A stretch of DNA of 64,000 nt from Salinimonas iocasae (GTDB lineage: Bacteria; Pseudomonadota; Gammaproteobacteria; Enterobacterales; Alteromonadaceae): assembly GCF_006228385.1 (NCBI RefSeq), contig NZ_CP039852.1, positions 2,248,001-2,312,000 on the forward strand, written 5' to 3'. The notes below the pieces were generated by a model. The model did not search any database, had not been told where the DNA came from, and saw nothing but the letters and a program-made list of their open reading frames with translations. The position numbers and the translations under genes were made by a program. This document shows, in pieces, positions 35,473 to 46,062 of this stretch (its first letter is position 1; each line of letters begins with the position of its first letter).

Positions 35473-35880
35473 ATGAGTAATCACAAATCTGAACCGACCT
35501 ATACCATTGGCGAGCTGGCGCGCGAGTTCACTATTACTCCCCGTTCCATTCGATTTTACGAAGAACAGGGGTTATTGAGTCCTCAGCGAACCGGACAAAA
35601 CCGTATTTACTGTAACAAAGACCGCGTCAGGTTAAAGCTAATTTTACGTGGTAAGAGGTTAGGCTTCTCGCTGGCTGAAGTTAAAAACCTTTTTGAATTA
35701 TATGACACCAACCCAAATTCTGCTGTTCAGCTGGAAACAATGCTTCGTATGACTGAAAAGAAGCGTGCGGTGTTAACTCAGCAACTTGAGGATATTACCT
35801 CGCTGATGAGTGAGCTGGACGATGTTGAAACCCGCTGCCGGGAAGAACTGGCTGAACTAAAACGAGGAAATATCGCATGA
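35473..35880 (+). CDS. liuR: LiuR, MerR-family regulator of leucine/isovalerate degradation
   Basis: 135 residues. The N-terminal MerR winged helix-turn-helix ([26 protein letters not shown]) is followed by a dimerisation coiled coil (about 80-125). It lacks the cysteines of metal-sensing MerR proteins, in keeping with a CoA-ester or similar effector. It is the first gene of the liu operon, its stop overlaps the liuA start (ATGA), and its operators lie directly upstream, so autoregulation is expected. Confidence 0.93.
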   Translation: MSNHKSEPTYTIGELAREFTITPRSIRFYEEQGLLSPQRTGQNRIYCNKDRVRLKLILRGKRLGFSLAEVKNLFELYDTNPNSAVQLETMLRMTEKKRAVLTQQLEDITSLMSELDDVETRCREELAELKRGNIA

Positions 35881-37046
35881 ATACGCTCTATCCCACACTA
35901 AATTTTGGCCTGGGTGAAGACATTGATATGTTACGCGACCAGGTTTATCAATTTGCTAAAAACGAAATTGCGCCGCTGGCAGCGCAGGCTGACGAAGACA
36001 ACCAGTTCCCTAATGCACTCTGGCCTAAACTGGGTGAAATGGGTTTATTAGGAGTAACCGTTTCTGAGCAGTATGGTGGTTCAGAAATGGGCTATCTGGC
36101 GCATACTGTCGCGATGGAAGAGATCAGCCGGGCATCGGCAGGCATCGGCTTAAGTTACGGCGCGCATTCCAATCTGTGTGTAAACCAGATTTTCAAAAAC
36201 GGTAGTGAAGCACAACGGGAAAAGTATCTTCCCAAACTCGTGTCCGGTGAACATGTCGGTGCGCTGGCAATGAGTGAACCAAATGCAGGCTCTGACGTTG
36301 TTAGCATGAAGCTACGCGCTGAAAAACGTGGTGATAAATATGTGCTTAACGGTAACAAGATGTGGATCACCAATGGTCCCGATGCACAGACATTTGTCAT
36401 CTATGCCAAAACAGATACCAGCGCTGGTGCAAAAGGAATAACAGCGTTCATCGTCGAAAAAGATTTTCCCGGCTTTTCGCAGGCTCAGAAGCTCGACAAA
36501 CTGGGCATGCGCTCATCGAATACGTGTGAGCTGATTTTTGAAGATTGCGAAGTCCCTGCTGAAAATATTCTTGGCGAAGAAGGCAAAGGCGTAAAAGTGC
36601 TGATGAGCGGGCTGGATTATGAGCGTCTGGTGCTGTCAGGAGGCCCGCTCGGCATCATGCAGGCTTGTATGGATACAGTCGTGCCTTACATTCATGAGCG
36701 TGAGCAGTTTGGTCAGTCAATTGGTCAGTTCCAGCTGATCCAGGGGAAAATTGCTGATATGTATACGCAAATGAACGCCGCCAGAGCGTATGTATATACG
36801 GTTGCAAAATCCTGTGATCGTGGCGAAACCACACGCAAGGATGCAGCCGGTGCAATTTTATATTCTGCAGAGCTTGCCACTAAGATGGCACTGGACGCTA
36901 TTCAGCTTCTTGGTGGTAACGGTTACGTAAATGAATACCCTACCGGGCGGTTGTTGCGTGATGCAAAACTTTATGAGATCGGCGCAGGCACCTCAGAGAT
37001 ACGCCGTATGCTGATCGGACGCGAGCTGTTTAAAGAGTCTGAGTAA
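35877..37046 (+). CDS. liuA: Isovaleryl-CoA dehydrogenase
   Basis: 389 residues, acyl-CoA dehydrogenase family. It oxidises isovaleryl-CoA to 3-methylcrotonyl-CoA with FAD, passing electrons to electron-transfer flavoprotein. The FAD/substrate segments [18 protein letters not shown] and QLLGGNGY are present. The catalytic glutamate is expected in [12 protein letters not shown], the position it takes in isovaleryl-CoA dehydrogenases rather than in short-chain enzymes. It is the first enzyme of the operon and is translationally coupled to liuR. Confidence 0.95.
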   Translation: MNTLYPTLNFGLGEDIDMLRDQVYQFAKNEIAPLAAQADEDNQFPNALWPKLGEMGLLGVTVSEQYGGSEMGYLAHTVAMEEISRASAGIGLSYGAHSNLCVNQIFKNGSEAQREKYLPKLVSGEHVGALAMSEPNAGSDVVSMKLRAEKRGDKYVLNGNKMWITNGPDAQTFVIYAKTDTSAGAKGITAFIVEKDFPGFSQAQKLDKLGMRSSNTCELIFEDCEVPAENILGEEGKGVKVLMSGLDYERLVLSGGPLGIMQACMDTVVPYIHEREQFGQSIGQFQLIQGKIADMYTQMNAARAYVYTVAKSCDRGETTRKDAAGAILYSAELATKMALDAIQLLGGNGYVNEYPTGRLLRDAKLYEIGAGTSEIRRMLIGRELFKESE

Positions 37047-37109
37047 TCATTTTTTATTTGAACCGAGCTGGCCTTCTGGCCAGTTCGCTAGCTTATACTG
37101 GAGGGACAC

Positions 37110-38717
37110 GTGCCCGTTCTACCTACTTCCATAAATACCAATTCAGGTGAATTTGCTGAAAATGTGCAGCATATGCAGGCACAAGTGGCAGATTTAGCGG
37201 ACAAAGTTGAAAAAATCCGCAAAGGCGGCGGTGAAAAAGCTGCAGAGCGCCACACTTCCCGTGGCAAGTTATTACCCCGTGAACGCATTGAAGCCCTGTT
37301 AGACCCTTGCACGCCGTTTTTAGAAATTGGCCAGCTTGCCGGCTGGGAAGTCTACGATGACTATGTTCCCGGCGCAGGTGTGATTGCTGGCATTGGCCGT
37401 GTGAGCGGCGTTGAATGCATGGTCGTTGCCAACGATGCCACAGTAAAAGGCGGCACCTATTACCCACTGACGGTCAAAAAACACTTACGTGCGCAAGAAA
37501 TTGCCGAGCAGAACAACCTTCCCTGTATCTATCTGGTAGATTCCGGCGGTGCAAACCTGCCACGTCAGGACGAAGTGTTTCCAGATAAAGAGCACTTTGG
37601 CCGTATTTTCTTTAATCAGGCCAACATGTCAGCTAAAAATATCCCGCAAATCGCGGTTGTTATGGGCTCATGTACAGCCGGTGGCGCATATGTTCCGGCG
37701 ATGGCAGATGTCTCCATTATCGTCAAAGAGCAAGGCACTATCTTTTTAGGTGGCCCGCCACTGGTGAAAGCTGCAACGGGTGAAGTGGTATCTGCCGAGG
37801 AGTTAGGCGGCGGCGATGTACATACCCGCACTTCGGGTGTGGCAGACCTTCTGGCTAACAATGACCACCATGCATTAACGCTTGCCCGCGATACTGTAAG
37901 CAGACTGAACCGTACTAAACCGGCCCAGCTTGATATTAAAAAGCCGGTAGAGCCGCGCTTTCCCGCATCTGATATCTACGGAATTGTGCCTAAAGACAGC
38001 CGTAAATCTTATGATGTGAGAGAAATCATTGCCCGGGTAGTGGACGGTTCAGAGTTTGATGAATTCAAACCGCTTTACGGTACCACCCTGGTGTGTGGCT
38101 TTGCACGAATCTTTGGTTATCCGGTAGGCATCGTCGCCAATAACGGGATTCTTTTCGGTGAAAGTGCGCTTAAGGGTGCACACTTTGTCGAGCTATGCGC
38201 TCAACGTGGTATCCCCTTAGTATTCCTACAAAATATTACCGGCTTTATGGTGGGTAAACAGTATGAGTCCGGCGGTATTGCAAAGCATGGCGCCAAAATG
38301 GTGACCGCCGTCGCCTGCGCCAATGTTCCCAAGCTGACTGTTCTAATCGGTGGTAGTTTCGGAGCAGGCAACTACGGTATGTGCGGCCGGGCCTATGACC
38401 CTCGCTTCTTATTTATGTGGCCGAATGCCCGTATTTCAGTAATGGGTGGTGAGCAGGCAGCGGGTGTACTGGCGCAGGTTAAGCGCGACCAGAAAGAGCG
38501 TGCAGGTGAACAATGGTCTCAGGAAGAAGAGGACACCTTCCGCAAGCCTATCGTAGACACTTATGAAGAACAGGGTCATCCGTACTATGCTTCAGCGCGA
38601 TTGTGGGATGATGGCGTCATCGATCCTGCCGATACCCGCATGGTACTGGGCTTGTCATTATCAGCTGCACTCAATAAACCTATTGAGCAAACGCAGTTTG
38701 GTATCTTCAGAATGTAG
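37110..38717 (+). CDS. liuB: 3-methylcrotonyl-CoA carboxylase, carboxyltransferase (beta) subunit
   Basis: 535 residues with N- and C-terminal carboxyltransferase lobes. Together with LiuD it carboxylates 3-methylcrotonyl-CoA to 3-methylglutaconyl-CoA. The oxyanion-forming glycine motifs are visible in each lobe ([28 protein letters not shown]). The start is GTG at 37110 with a strong ribosome site GGAGG five bases upstream. It lies 63 bases after liuA and 10 bases before liuC. Confidence 0.96.
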   Translation: MPVLPTSINTNSGEFAENVQHMQAQVADLADKVEKIRKGGGEKAAERHTSRGKLLPRERIEALLDPCTPFLEIGQLAGWEVYDDYVPGAGVIAGIGRVSGVECMVVANDATVKGGTYYPLTVKKHLRAQEIAEQNNLPCIYLVDSGGANLPRQDEVFPDKEHFGRIFFNQANMSAKNIPQIAVVMGSCTAGGAYVPAMADVSIIVKEQGTIFLGGPPLVKAATGEVVSAEELGGGDVHTRTSGVADLLANNDHHALTLARDTVSRLNRTKPAQLDIKKPVEPRFPASDIYGIVPKDSRKSYDVREIIARVVDGSEFDEFKPLYGTTLVCGFARIFGYPVGIVANNGILFGESALKGAHFVELCAQRGIPLVFLQNITGFMVGKQYESGGIAKHGAKMVTAVACANVPKLTVLIGGSFGAGNYGMCGRAYDPRFLFMWPNARISVMGGEQAAGVLAQVKRDQKERAGEQWSQEEEDTFRKPIVDTYEEQGHPYYASARLWDDGVIDPADTRMVLGLSLSAALNKPIEQTQFGIFRM

Positions 38718-38727
38718 GAGTGAGCGC

Positions 38728-39534
38728 ATGACTAACGAAAATTCTGCCGTCCTTTATCAGGTTGATAACCGTGGAGTGGCAACGGTAACGTTAAACAATC
38801 CGGACAAACATAACGCATTTGATGATGCGATGATTGCAACGCTGACTGACTATTTTCAACAGGCTGCGAAAGATAAAGCAGTTCGTGTAGTAGTTCTGCA
38901 AGCCCGGGGCAAAAGTTTTAGTGCAGGTGCAAATCTGCAATGGATGCAGCGCATGGCAGAGTATACAGAAGCTGAAAATGAGCGCGACGCCATGGCTCTG
39001 GCTACAATGCTGCAAACATTATATACATTGCCAAAACTGACTATTGCCCGCGTTCAGGGCGCCGCGTTCGGTGGTGCAATCGGTCTTATTGCTTGCTGTG
39101 ACATCGCGATTGGCAGCCGGTTAAGTAAATTTTGTTTAAGTGAAGTGAAAATCGGACTCATTCCCGCCACTATTGCCCCCTATGTGGTTGAAGCCATGGG
39201 CGCGCGCGTGTGCCGCCGGTATTTTCAGACAGCCGAGGTATTCTCAGCGCGTCGTGCCAGACGTTTGGGTCTGTTAAGTGAAGCGGTCACAGAGGACGAG
39301 CTGGACTCTACCATTGAAGACATTATCACACAGGTTATTAAAAACGGGCCCAGTGCGGTGGGTCAGGCCAAAGCGCTGGTCGAGTATGTTGCCGGTGTGC
39401 CTATTGATGAAGCATTAATGGAAAAAACCAGTAAGTGGATTGCCAGCGTACGGGTTTCAGAAGAAGGTCAGCAGGGTCTGAACGCTTTTTTAAATAAACA
39501 GAAGCCGGCCTGGCAGGAGTCAAACAATGATTAA
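38728..39534 (+). CDS. liuC: 3-methylglutaconyl-CoA hydratase (enoyl-CoA hydratase family)
   Basis: 268 residues of the crotonase fold. It hydrates 3-methylglutaconyl-CoA to HMG-CoA. The oxyanion-hole segments are SFSAGANLQWM and QGAAFGGAIGLIACCD. The operon position between liuB and liuD supports the specific role over a general enoyl-CoA hydratase. The ATG at 38728 has AGGAG seven bases upstream; the longer frame to 38563 lies within liuB. It overlaps liuD by eight bases. Confidence 0.94.
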   Translation: MTNENSAVLYQVDNRGVATVTLNNPDKHNAFDDAMIATLTDYFQQAAKDKAVRVVVLQARGKSFSAGANLQWMQRMAEYTEAENERDAMALATMLQTLYTLPKLTIARVQGAAFGGAIGLIACCDIAIGSRLSKFCLSEVKIGLIPATIAPYVVEAMGARVCRRYFQTAEVFSARRARRLGLLSEAVTEDELDSTIEDIITQVIKNGPSAVGQAKALVEYVAGVPIDEALMEKTSKWIASVRVSEEGQQGLNAFLNKQKPAWQESNND

Positions 39535-41527
39535 AAAGATTCTGATTGCAAACCGGGGAGAAATAGCCTGCCGGGTAATCAAGACAGCGCGTAAACTTGG
39601 TATCAGTACCGTCGCAGTCTACTCAGACGCTGACGCGAATGCGCTGCATGTAACGATGGCAGATGAAGCCGTGCATATCGGCCCTGCACCATCTAAAGAC
39701 AGCTATCTCAAAGCAGATAAAATCCTCAAAGTTGCTCAAACGCTTAGTGCTGATGCAGTACACCCCGGGTATGGCTTTTTGTCTGAAAATGCCGACTTTG
39801 CACGTGCCTGTGCTGATAACAATATTACATTCATTGGCCCTGGCCCCGACGCCATTGCCGCTATGGGTTCAAAATCCGCCGCCAAGCATATTATGGAAGA
39901 AGCCGGTGTACCTCTGGTACCTGGTTATCACGGCGATGATCAGTCTGTTGAGACACTGAGACAGCACGCTGACAATATGGGCTACCCTGTTCTGCTTAAA
40001 GCTGCCGCAGGCGGCGGTGGTAAAGGCATGCGCCAGGTGTGGAAAGCAGAAGAGTTCGATAGCGCATTACAGGCTGCCAAGCGCGAGGCCATGGCCAGTT
40101 TCAGCGACGATGTCATGCTAATTGAAAAATACCTGACACAACCACGTCATGTTGAGATTCAGGTGTTTTGCGATACTCACGGCAACGGGGTTTATCTTTT
40201 TGAGCGTGACTGTTCCGTGCAGCGTCGACATCAAAAAATTATCGAAGAGGCCCCTGCCCCGGGTATGTCTGAATCAATTCGTCAGCAGATGGGTGAAGCG
40301 GCAATTAAAGCGGCTCAGGCCATTAATTATGTCGGTGCCGGTACCGTAGAGTTTTTGCTGGATGGCGAAGACTTTTATTTCATGGAAATGAATACCCGCC
40401 TTCAGGTGGAGCACCCGGTTACTGAGAAGATAACCGGCGAGGATTTGGTAGACTGGCAGATTCAGGTAGCCAATGGGCAACCTTTACCAAAAGCCCAGCA
40501 CGAGCTCCAGTTGCATGGCCATGCTTTTGAAGCGAGGTTGTATGCAGAAGATCCGGAAAACGGCTTTCTTCCCGCTACAGGTAAACTTACATTGCTACAA
40601 CCGCCGGCTGAATCAAAGCATGTACGCGTAGATACCGGCGTTGTTCAGGGCGATGAAGTTTCCGTCTATTATGACCCTATGATAGCCAAGCTTATTGTAT
40701 GGGATGAAAACCGGGACCGCGCTCTGCAACGTTTGCTCGCTGCGCTTCGTGATTACCATGTTGCCGGCGTCACAACGAATCTGGAATTTCTGTATAACGT
40801 TGCCGCCAGTGAGCCGTTCCAGAAAGCCGAACTGCTTACAACATTTGTAGAAAAGCACGAGTCATTATTGCTCAATAGCCCGAAACAGGTTAGCGATCAT
40901 ATGCTCGCAGCGGCTTCTATGCTTGTATTGCTGTCAGGAAATCAGGGCCACTCACAGCACGTTAATGATCCCGACTCGCCCTGGTCATTACCTGTAGCAT
41001 GGCGTCCGAATTTCAGTTACCAGCAAACACTTTCTTTTTGCGTGGGCGAAGAGGCGTTGAGTGTTGTTGTAACACATACCGGAACATCGCAGCGTGCTAA
41101 TCAGTGGTCTATGTTAATCGGTGATAAATCCTATCAGGTAAGCGGACAAATTGACGGTCACGTATTGCAGGCACAGATTGATGGCTATCATCAGCGAATT
41201 GGCTGGGCCGCCGATGATACCCGGTATACGCTGTTCTCCCCTGCCGGGGCGATACACCTCAACTATCAGAAACCCGACATGGGGGATGTAGATGATGCCG
41301 CTCACGATGGCGGGTTTGCAGCCCCGATGAATGGCACCATCGTTGATGTTGCCGTCAGCGAAGGCGAGTCAGTTAAAAAAGGCGCCACGTTGCTGGTAAT
41401 GGAAGCAATGAAAATGGAGCATAATATTACAGCGCCGTCCGATGGAACGGTTAAATCTGTGTATTACGCCGCGGGTGACCTTGTTGACGGTGGGTCCCAG
41501 TTGCTGGAGTTTGAGGCCGATGAATAA
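39527..41527 (+). CDS. liuD: 3-methylcrotonyl-CoA carboxylase, biotin-carboxylase (alpha) subunit
   Basis: 666 residues. The biotin carboxylase domain fills about 1-445 ([12 protein letters not shown]; the ATP-grasp glycine loop [26 protein letters not shown]). A beta-barrel BT domain and a C-terminal biotinyl domain follow, with the biotin lysine in [10 protein letters not shown]. It loads CO2 on biotin for transfer by LiuB. CAGGAG precedes the ATG by seven bases. The 3' end overlaps liuE by eight bases. Confidence 0.96.
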   Translation: MIKKILIANRGEIACRVIKTARKLGISTVAVYSDADANALHVTMADEAVHIGPAPSKDSYLKADKILKVAQTLSADAVHPGYGFLSENADFARACADNNITFIGPGPDAIAAMGSKSAAKHIMEEAGVPLVPGYHGDDQSVETLRQHADNMGYPVLLKAAAGGGGKGMRQVWKAEEFDSALQAAKREAMASFSDDVMLIEKYLTQPRHVEIQVFCDTHGNGVYLFERDCSVQRRHQKIIEEAPAPGMSESIRQQMGEAAIKAAQAINYVGAGTVEFLLDGEDFYFMEMNTRLQVEHPVTEKITGEDLVDWQIQVANGQPLPKAQHELQLHGHAFEARLYAEDPENGFLPATGKLTLLQPPAESKHVRVDTGVVQGDEVSVYYDPMIAKLIVWDENRDRALQRLLAALRDYHVAGVTTNLEFLYNVAASEPFQKAELLTTFVEKHESLLLNSPKQVSDHMLAAASMLVLLSGNQGHSQHVNDPDSPWSLPVAWRPNFSYQQTLSFCVGEEALSVVVTHTGTSQRANQWSMLIGDKSYQVSGQIDGHVLQAQIDGYHQRIGWAADDTRYTLFSPAGAIHLNYQKPDMGDVDDAAHDGGFAAPMNGTIVDVAVSEGESVKKGATLLVMEAMKMEHNITAPSDGTVKSVYYAAGDLVDGGSQLLEFEADE

Positions 41528-42425
41528 TTTTCCAAAAAGTGTCAGTCTTGTTGAAGTAGGCCCCCGGGACGGACTGCAAAACGAAAAGACCGAAGTGAGC
41601 ACACAAACCAAAGTGGAATTGGTTAACCTGCTTGCTGATGCGGGTCATCGCCGCATTGAAACCGGTAGTTTTGTATCTCCTAAATGGGTGCCTCAAATGG
41701 CCGATTCGGGAGAGGTTTTTTCTCTAATCAGCCGGCGGGAAGGCGTTTCGTACTCTGCGCTGACACCCAATACTAAAGGGCTTGAAAATGCTTTATCAGC
41801 CAACGCTGATGAGGTTGCTATTTTTGGTGCCGCTTCTGAGTCGTTCAGTCAGAAAAATATCAATTGCTCGATTGAGGAAAGCCTTGAGAGGTTTGCGCCT
41901 GTTGTAGAGCAGGCTGCGGCTCGCGGGAAACCAGTGCGGGGCTATGTGTCCTGCGTTCTGGGCTGCCCTTACGAGGGCGAGATAGCGCCTGAAGCGGTGG
42001 CAAATGTTGCTAAAATCATGCTGGACATGGGCTGCTATGAAGTTTCACTGGGTGACACCATCGGTACAGGTACACCGTTTAAAACGCAGCGTATGCTGGA
42101 GGTGGTCACCGATGTGGTGCCGGTCAGTAAGATTGGCGCACATTTCCACGATACCTATGGTCAGGCGCTGGCTAATCTGTACGTCGCACTTAGTGCCGGC
42201 GTCTCGGTTATTGATAGTGCGGTAGCCGGCCTGGGCGGTTGTCCTTATGCGAAAGGTGCCAGCGGAAATGTTGCTACCGAGGATGTACTGTACATGCTCG
42301 ACGGCATGGGAATCAGTACTGGCGTTGACATGACCAGGCTACTCAAAGCATCTTCGTTTATTATGGAGGCTGTGGGAAGAAAGCCCTCATCTAAAGTGGC
42401 TAATGCGCTGATGGAGTCGTGTTAG
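41520..42425 (+). CDS. liuE: Hydroxymethylglutaryl-CoA lyase
   Basis: 301 residues, TIM-barrel lyase. It splits HMG-CoA into acetoacetate and acetyl-CoA, the final step of leucine degradation. Signature parts: [11 protein letters not shown] near the N-terminus, [17 protein letters not shown] (metal histidines), and [17 protein letters not shown] containing the catalytic cysteine. The start is the ATG overlapping the liuD end; the frame open to 41442 is inside liuD. It is the last gene of the operon, followed by a strong terminator. Confidence 0.95.
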   Translation: MNNFPKSVSLVEVGPRDGLQNEKTEVSTQTKVELVNLLADAGHRRIETGSFVSPKWVPQMADSGEVFSLISRREGVSYSALTPNTKGLENALSANADEVAIFGAASESFSQKNINCSIEESLERFAPVVEQAAARGKPVRGYVSCVLGCPYEGEIAPEAVANVAKIMLDMGCYEVSLGDTIGTGTPFKTQRMLEVVTDVVPVSKIGAHFHDTYGQALANLYVALSAGVSVIDSAVAGLGGCPYAKGASGNVATEDVLYMLDGMGISTGVDMTRLLKASSFIMEAVGRKPSSKVANALMESC

Positions 42426-42472
42426 TAAAGTACTATCGCGCCAGCTTCTTTCACGCTGCACGTTACTAATCA

Positions 42473-42500
42473 GGCAGAGCCACTACCGGCTCTGCCTTTT
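42473..42500 (+). terminator. Rho-independent terminator of the liu operon
   Basis: GGCAGAGCC (42473-42481) and GGCTCTGCC (42488-42496) form a nine-base GC-rich stem with a six-base loop and a TTTT tail. It lies 47 bases after liuE. The tail overlaps the stop end of the convergent NRAMP-like gene. Confidence 0.88.
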
Positions 42501-43752
42501 ATACAAACTTCCACCATACAAATACTCCCAGAAAACCAAACAGATAAGCCAACCCCAGATAACTTAGTGCTGTAAGCCATCGCCCCCCTTTGAGCGTCTC
42601 ATCAAGTGACGACGTTTTTACCAGCCGATGGTTTAACCAGGCAAACAAAGGGGTGGTTATGAATGCCAGGGTCATCGCAAAGCCCAACATTGCCAGTAAG
42701 GCAGATTTAAAAAATAATACAATGGCAAAGCTGATAACAGCAACCGCTACCAACACGCCGGTAAACTGTTTTTGTGGTATATCAGCTTTTCCTTTTAACA
42801 GCGAAGCCGCTTCGGTAATAGCACGGCAATAACCATCATAAACGGTGAGTGCTGAGCCAAAGATACAGAGAAACGCAATAGCAGCAATCAGCCATCGTGA
42901 CCATTCCCCGATAGTACTTGCATACAGATCTACCAGTTGCTTTGAAAATCCGATGCCACCGCTTGCCAGTGTCTGGCCACTTCCGTGAAGTACCAGCGCA
43001 CCAAGGGCCAGAAATACCAGTGCCAGTAACATCGTTGTCATATATCCCAGATTAAAATCAAATAGCGCAGAGGCTGGGGTTACCGGCTGCGTTTGTTTTT
43101 GTCGTTTGAGCCAGAGTGATGTTATTGCTGAAATCTCTATCGGTGCGGGCATCCAGCCCATGGTAACAACCAGAAAGCCGATCGCGACCACTGACCAGGG
43201 AGATTCTGGGGTAAATGTTGCCGGCGCTACAGCCCCGTTAATTGCGGCGGCCGACGCGGCAATGATGGTCGATACCACCAGAACAAACATAATAAGTTTG
43301 GCTATTTTATTCATTGCACCAAAGTGACCGGCCATCAAAATAAATAAAATGCTGGTTAACACTAAGGCTGACAAGACAGGTATGGGTAATGCTACCGGCA
43401 AGAAATACCCCAACAGACTGGCAGAGAACATCAGTAACGCTGCCGCATTCACTACCGCTGCAATACAGTTAACGCCGAGGGCAGCAATAAGGTAGCCCTT
43501 CCCCATTCGGGCATAGCCCTGCTGTAATGACTGTCCGGAGCTGACGGTAAAACTCACCGCTGCCCGAAAAAACGGATACTTCAGAATGTTTACAGTCAGA
43601 ATCAGCAATACCAGTTGCCAACCGTAATTCGCGCCGGCCTGCGTTGCTGCGACAAGATGACTGCCACCAATGGCGGCTGTTGCCATAAGTATTCCCGGCC
43701 CGAGGGATCTGACTATGCGTTGTACTGATGCGTATTGCTGCTTAACCCGCAT
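42499..43752 (-). CDS. NRAMP-family-like transporter with altered metal-site motifs
   Basis: 417 residues, about 11 transmembrane helices in the LeuT-like arrangement. The first helix resembles NRAMP (GPGILMATAA...ATQAGANYGW). However, the canonical DPGN metal motif is GGSH at 29-32, and the helix-6 MPH motif is MPAP at 201-204. Classical NRAMP proteins import Mn2+ or Fe2+ with protons and need both motifs. This protein therefore probably carries something else, as in NRAMP-related magnesium or non-metal branches, or binds metal differently. AGGATT precedes the ATG. It is monocistronic and convergent with liuE. Confidence 0.85.
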   Translation of the reverse strand: MRVKQQYASVQRIVRSLGPGILMATAAIGGSHLVAATQAGANYGWQLVLLILTVNILKYPFFRAAVSFTVSSGQSLQQGYARMGKGYLIAALGVNCIAAVVNAAALLMFSASLLGYFLPVALPIPVLSALVLTSILFILMAGHFGAMNKIAKLIMFVLVVSTIIAASAAAINGAVAPATFTPESPWSVVAIGFLVVTMGWMPAPIEISAITSLWLKRQKQTQPVTPASALFDFNLGYMTTMLLALVFLALGALVLHGSGQTLASGGIGFSKQLVDLYASTIGEWSRWLIAAIAFLCIFGSALTVYDGYCRAITEAASLLKGKADIPQKQFTGVLVAVAVISFAIVLFFKSALLAMLGFAMTLAFITTPLFAWLNHRLVKTSSLDETLKGGRWLTALSYLGLAYLFGFLGVFVWWKFV

Positions 43753-43836
43753 TACTGAATCCTACCTGCGTACTTATAATAATGTTATTTGCATTAGCAG
43801 GCAGACTGCCATGTTAACGGGTCCGGTTCAATAAAC

Positions 43837-45015
43837 TCAGTTGCCCTTTTCCTCAGGCAGAATAGCAGTTAGTGATATCGCAACGATGAGCATTGCTGTC
43901 ATGACGTAGACCACTGATATGTTAAGGATGGATTCCAGTACCGCGTACAGGGCTCCGAATGCCAGTAAGATCAAGCCAATTGCTGTATTACTGAAAGCAA
44001 CCAGCTCGGTGCGTCCCTGGCCTTCGCGTACATCCAGGCTGTAGGTTTTGCGCCCTGTTCGGACGCCCGTGTGAGCAACAGAAAGCATAAAGAATAAGAA
44101 GCCTGAAACCCACACCGAGGCGGCACCGGTAATTAGCAGTCCGATACACGCGGCGACGGCAATGACTCCGGCTATTTGTAGTGTTTTTCGTGCGCTGTTA
44201 TCCGATATCTTTCCCCAAATCAGCGAGGAGAGCATGGCCGCAGCCGCTTGCGCTGCCAGGTAAAGGGGTAATAATGATTCTGCGCCCGCCTCGCTTTCGA
44301 GCATAAAATAGGGAGCAACCAACGCCGAATGGACGAAAAGCCCTCTTACTAATACAAACCGATATACAACAGCATCGAATTGCCAGAATGCCGTCTTCTT
44401 TGAGCTTTTATCATCTGTCTGCGCGACGTCGACAAACGTTTTGACTGGTAGCATCAACATAAATGTACAAAAAAATGCGGCAGCCGCCGTAAGCACAAGA
44501 CCAAGAATTGCTGCAATACCTAAACTTTCCTGAAAAAACACCATCGGCACTGCGACCAGTAAAGTCAGAATACCCGACAGGGTCGATGCCTTACCGATGA
44601 GATCACCCCGCTCACCTTTTTGCGCAATATCGGCCTCAATATCTTTCACTGTCAAAGAGCAAATTGAGCGCCCCAGGCTGAGTATTACCAATGCGACCAG
44701 CACAACCCAGCCAGCCTTTGCCTGCTCCAGCATCAGCCCCGCCAGAAACATCGCCAGAACCGCCAGCACCTGGATAATAATACCCACTCGCCAGACAGTG
44801 TGGCGTGCACGCATTTTTCTTAACAGTATACCGATGACAGCCTGTGGGAGTAACGCACCAGATTCTCTGATTGGCACCAGCCAGCCTATCATCCAGACCG
44901 GAGCGCCCAGTGAGATAAGAAGTGCCGGAAGTGTTGTTTTAGCCGAAATGAGGATGTCAGCCAGCTTATTAGCTGATAATGCAGCGATGAGTTTCTTTTT
45001 ATGCTGAGAGGCCAT
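43837..45015 (-). CDS. MFS transporter
   Basis: 392 residues with 12 predicted helices and an N-terminal basic stretch (ASQHKKK). It is a major facilitator superfamily carrier; the helix-2/3 loop segment GILLRKMRARHTVWR is a divergent form of the family motif A. Substrate is not predictable; an efflux role is possible. The ATG at 45015 is preferred with AGGGA six bases upstream; the ATG at 45036 lacks a site. No regulator or partner gene adjoins it. Confidence 0.85.
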   Translation of the reverse strand: MASQHKKKLIAALSANKLADILISAKTTLPALLISLGAPVWMIGWLVPIRESGALLPQAVIGILLRKMRARHTVWRVGIIIQVLAVLAMFLAGLMLEQAKAGWVVLVALVILSLGRSICSLTVKDIEADIAQKGERGDLIGKASTLSGILTLLVAVPMVFFQESLGIAAILGLVLTAAAAFFCTFMLMLPVKTFVDVAQTDDKSSKKTAFWQFDAVVYRFVLVRGLFVHSALVAPYFMLESEAGAESLLPLYLAAQAAAAMLSSLIWGKISDNSARKTLQIAGVIAVAACIGLLITGAASVWVSGFLFFMLSVAHTGVRTGRKTYSLDVREGQGRTELVAFSNTAIGLILLAFGALYAVLESILNISVVYVMTAMLIVAISLTAILPEEKGN

Positions 45016-45189
45016 GCAGTTCCCTGTAACTGACAAGCCGACGCACCCACCGCATGGAACGGTAAGTGTGGCAACGTAACCGTGGCTAGTAATTACGCAG
45101 TATTAAATAGCGAAGATCAGCATATTGTATAAGTGAATCGAAATAAAATCTTTGCGCGTCATACTGTTAGCTGTTCGCCACTTAGCGCA

Positions 45190-45723
45190 TCACCCCTGGT
45201 TTTCAACGACCGTTTTTAAATTTTCCAGACCAGTTTCAAAATCCGGCCCCATCATGTCATCCATCATTAGCACCAGATACCGGTCAACCGGATTTGCACC
45301 GACTTCGCCACTATCACGCCATATCACGCGGGTACCCTCCGGCGTTGTTTCCAGAGTGATCTGCCCGGTCGACCCCATATCATATTCGGGAAACCAAAGA
45401 CTGTATTCAACATGCCTGTTATGTTTGAGCTCGGTGATCTCCATTTCTCCACTTCCCTGGGTCGCACTTTGCCACTTTGAATACATGCCTATGGCCCGGT
45501 CGGGTCCGCCATATTCTATTTGCATATTGGGATCGCGCTGAAACCAGACTCCCCAGCTACTCCACTGCTTCAAATCTACAACATTAGGATAAATTTCTGC
45601 TGGTTCAGCATCAATTACAATACTTCGGCTTACCTCATATTCTTTTGGTAATAACAAGCCAACAGCAACGAACAACACCACAATTGTTGCCAGAGCAAAG
45701 ATCAGTTTTCTCAATAAGCTCAT
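45190..45723 (-). CDS. SRPBCC (START/polyketide cyclase-like) membrane-anchored protein
   Basis: 177 residues. An N-terminal hydrophobic helix (about 5-24) anchors an SRPBCC hydrophobic-ligand-binding domain (about 28-175; VSRSIVIDAEPAEIYP at its start and a C-terminal amphipathic helix). Function of this subgroup is unknown; it may bind a lipid or other nonpolar ligand at the periplasmic face. The ATG at 45723 has GGA six bases upstream and gives the anchor directly; the longer frame to 45774 is unlikely. Confidence 0.85.
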   Translation of the reverse strand: MSLLRKLIFALATIVVLFVAVGLLLPKEYEVSRSIVIDAEPAEIYPNVVDLKQWSSWGVWFQRDPNMQIEYGGPDRAIGMYSKWQSATQGSGEMEITELKHNRHVEYSLWFPEYDMGSTGQITLETTPEGTRVIWRDSGEVGANPVDRYLVLMMDDMMGPDFETGLENLKTVVENQG

Positions 45724-46062
45724 GATTTGTCCATAATTAAAAACACAGCCAGAATTATAACACTTTTTTAACATTCGACGTCGGATTCGTCCATTTTGCT
45801 GTTGCGCGGACTGTTCACCTGTCTATTGTGATTTTCGTATCTTATGAAGATTCAATCTGTTTTTTAAAAAAAGCGGGCATGTGTATTTAACACGTAGCAC
45901 CGTGATCCAATAACACCTTTTATAACGTTTTATTCATATTCACACTGCCAGACTGGTTTCTCAGTCTGTGTTGTGTACACTGAATATCTCGCCACAACCG
46001 ACCAGACGAAGGCAGCACTCTTTTCGATTACCTGAAAAGCAGACAGGACAGGAGGAATCCGA
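45724..46062 (+). other. Divergent intergenic region with glgC leader (339 bases)
   Basis: No gene is visible. The region carries the promoters of the SRPBCC gene (minus) and glgC (plus), but no convincing -35/-10 pair. At 45949-45968 a hairpin (stem CAGACTG / CAGTCTG, loop six bases) lies about 95 bases before the glgC ATG and could be in its mRNA leader. The glgC ribosome site AGGAGG sits at the downstream end. Confidence 0.5.
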
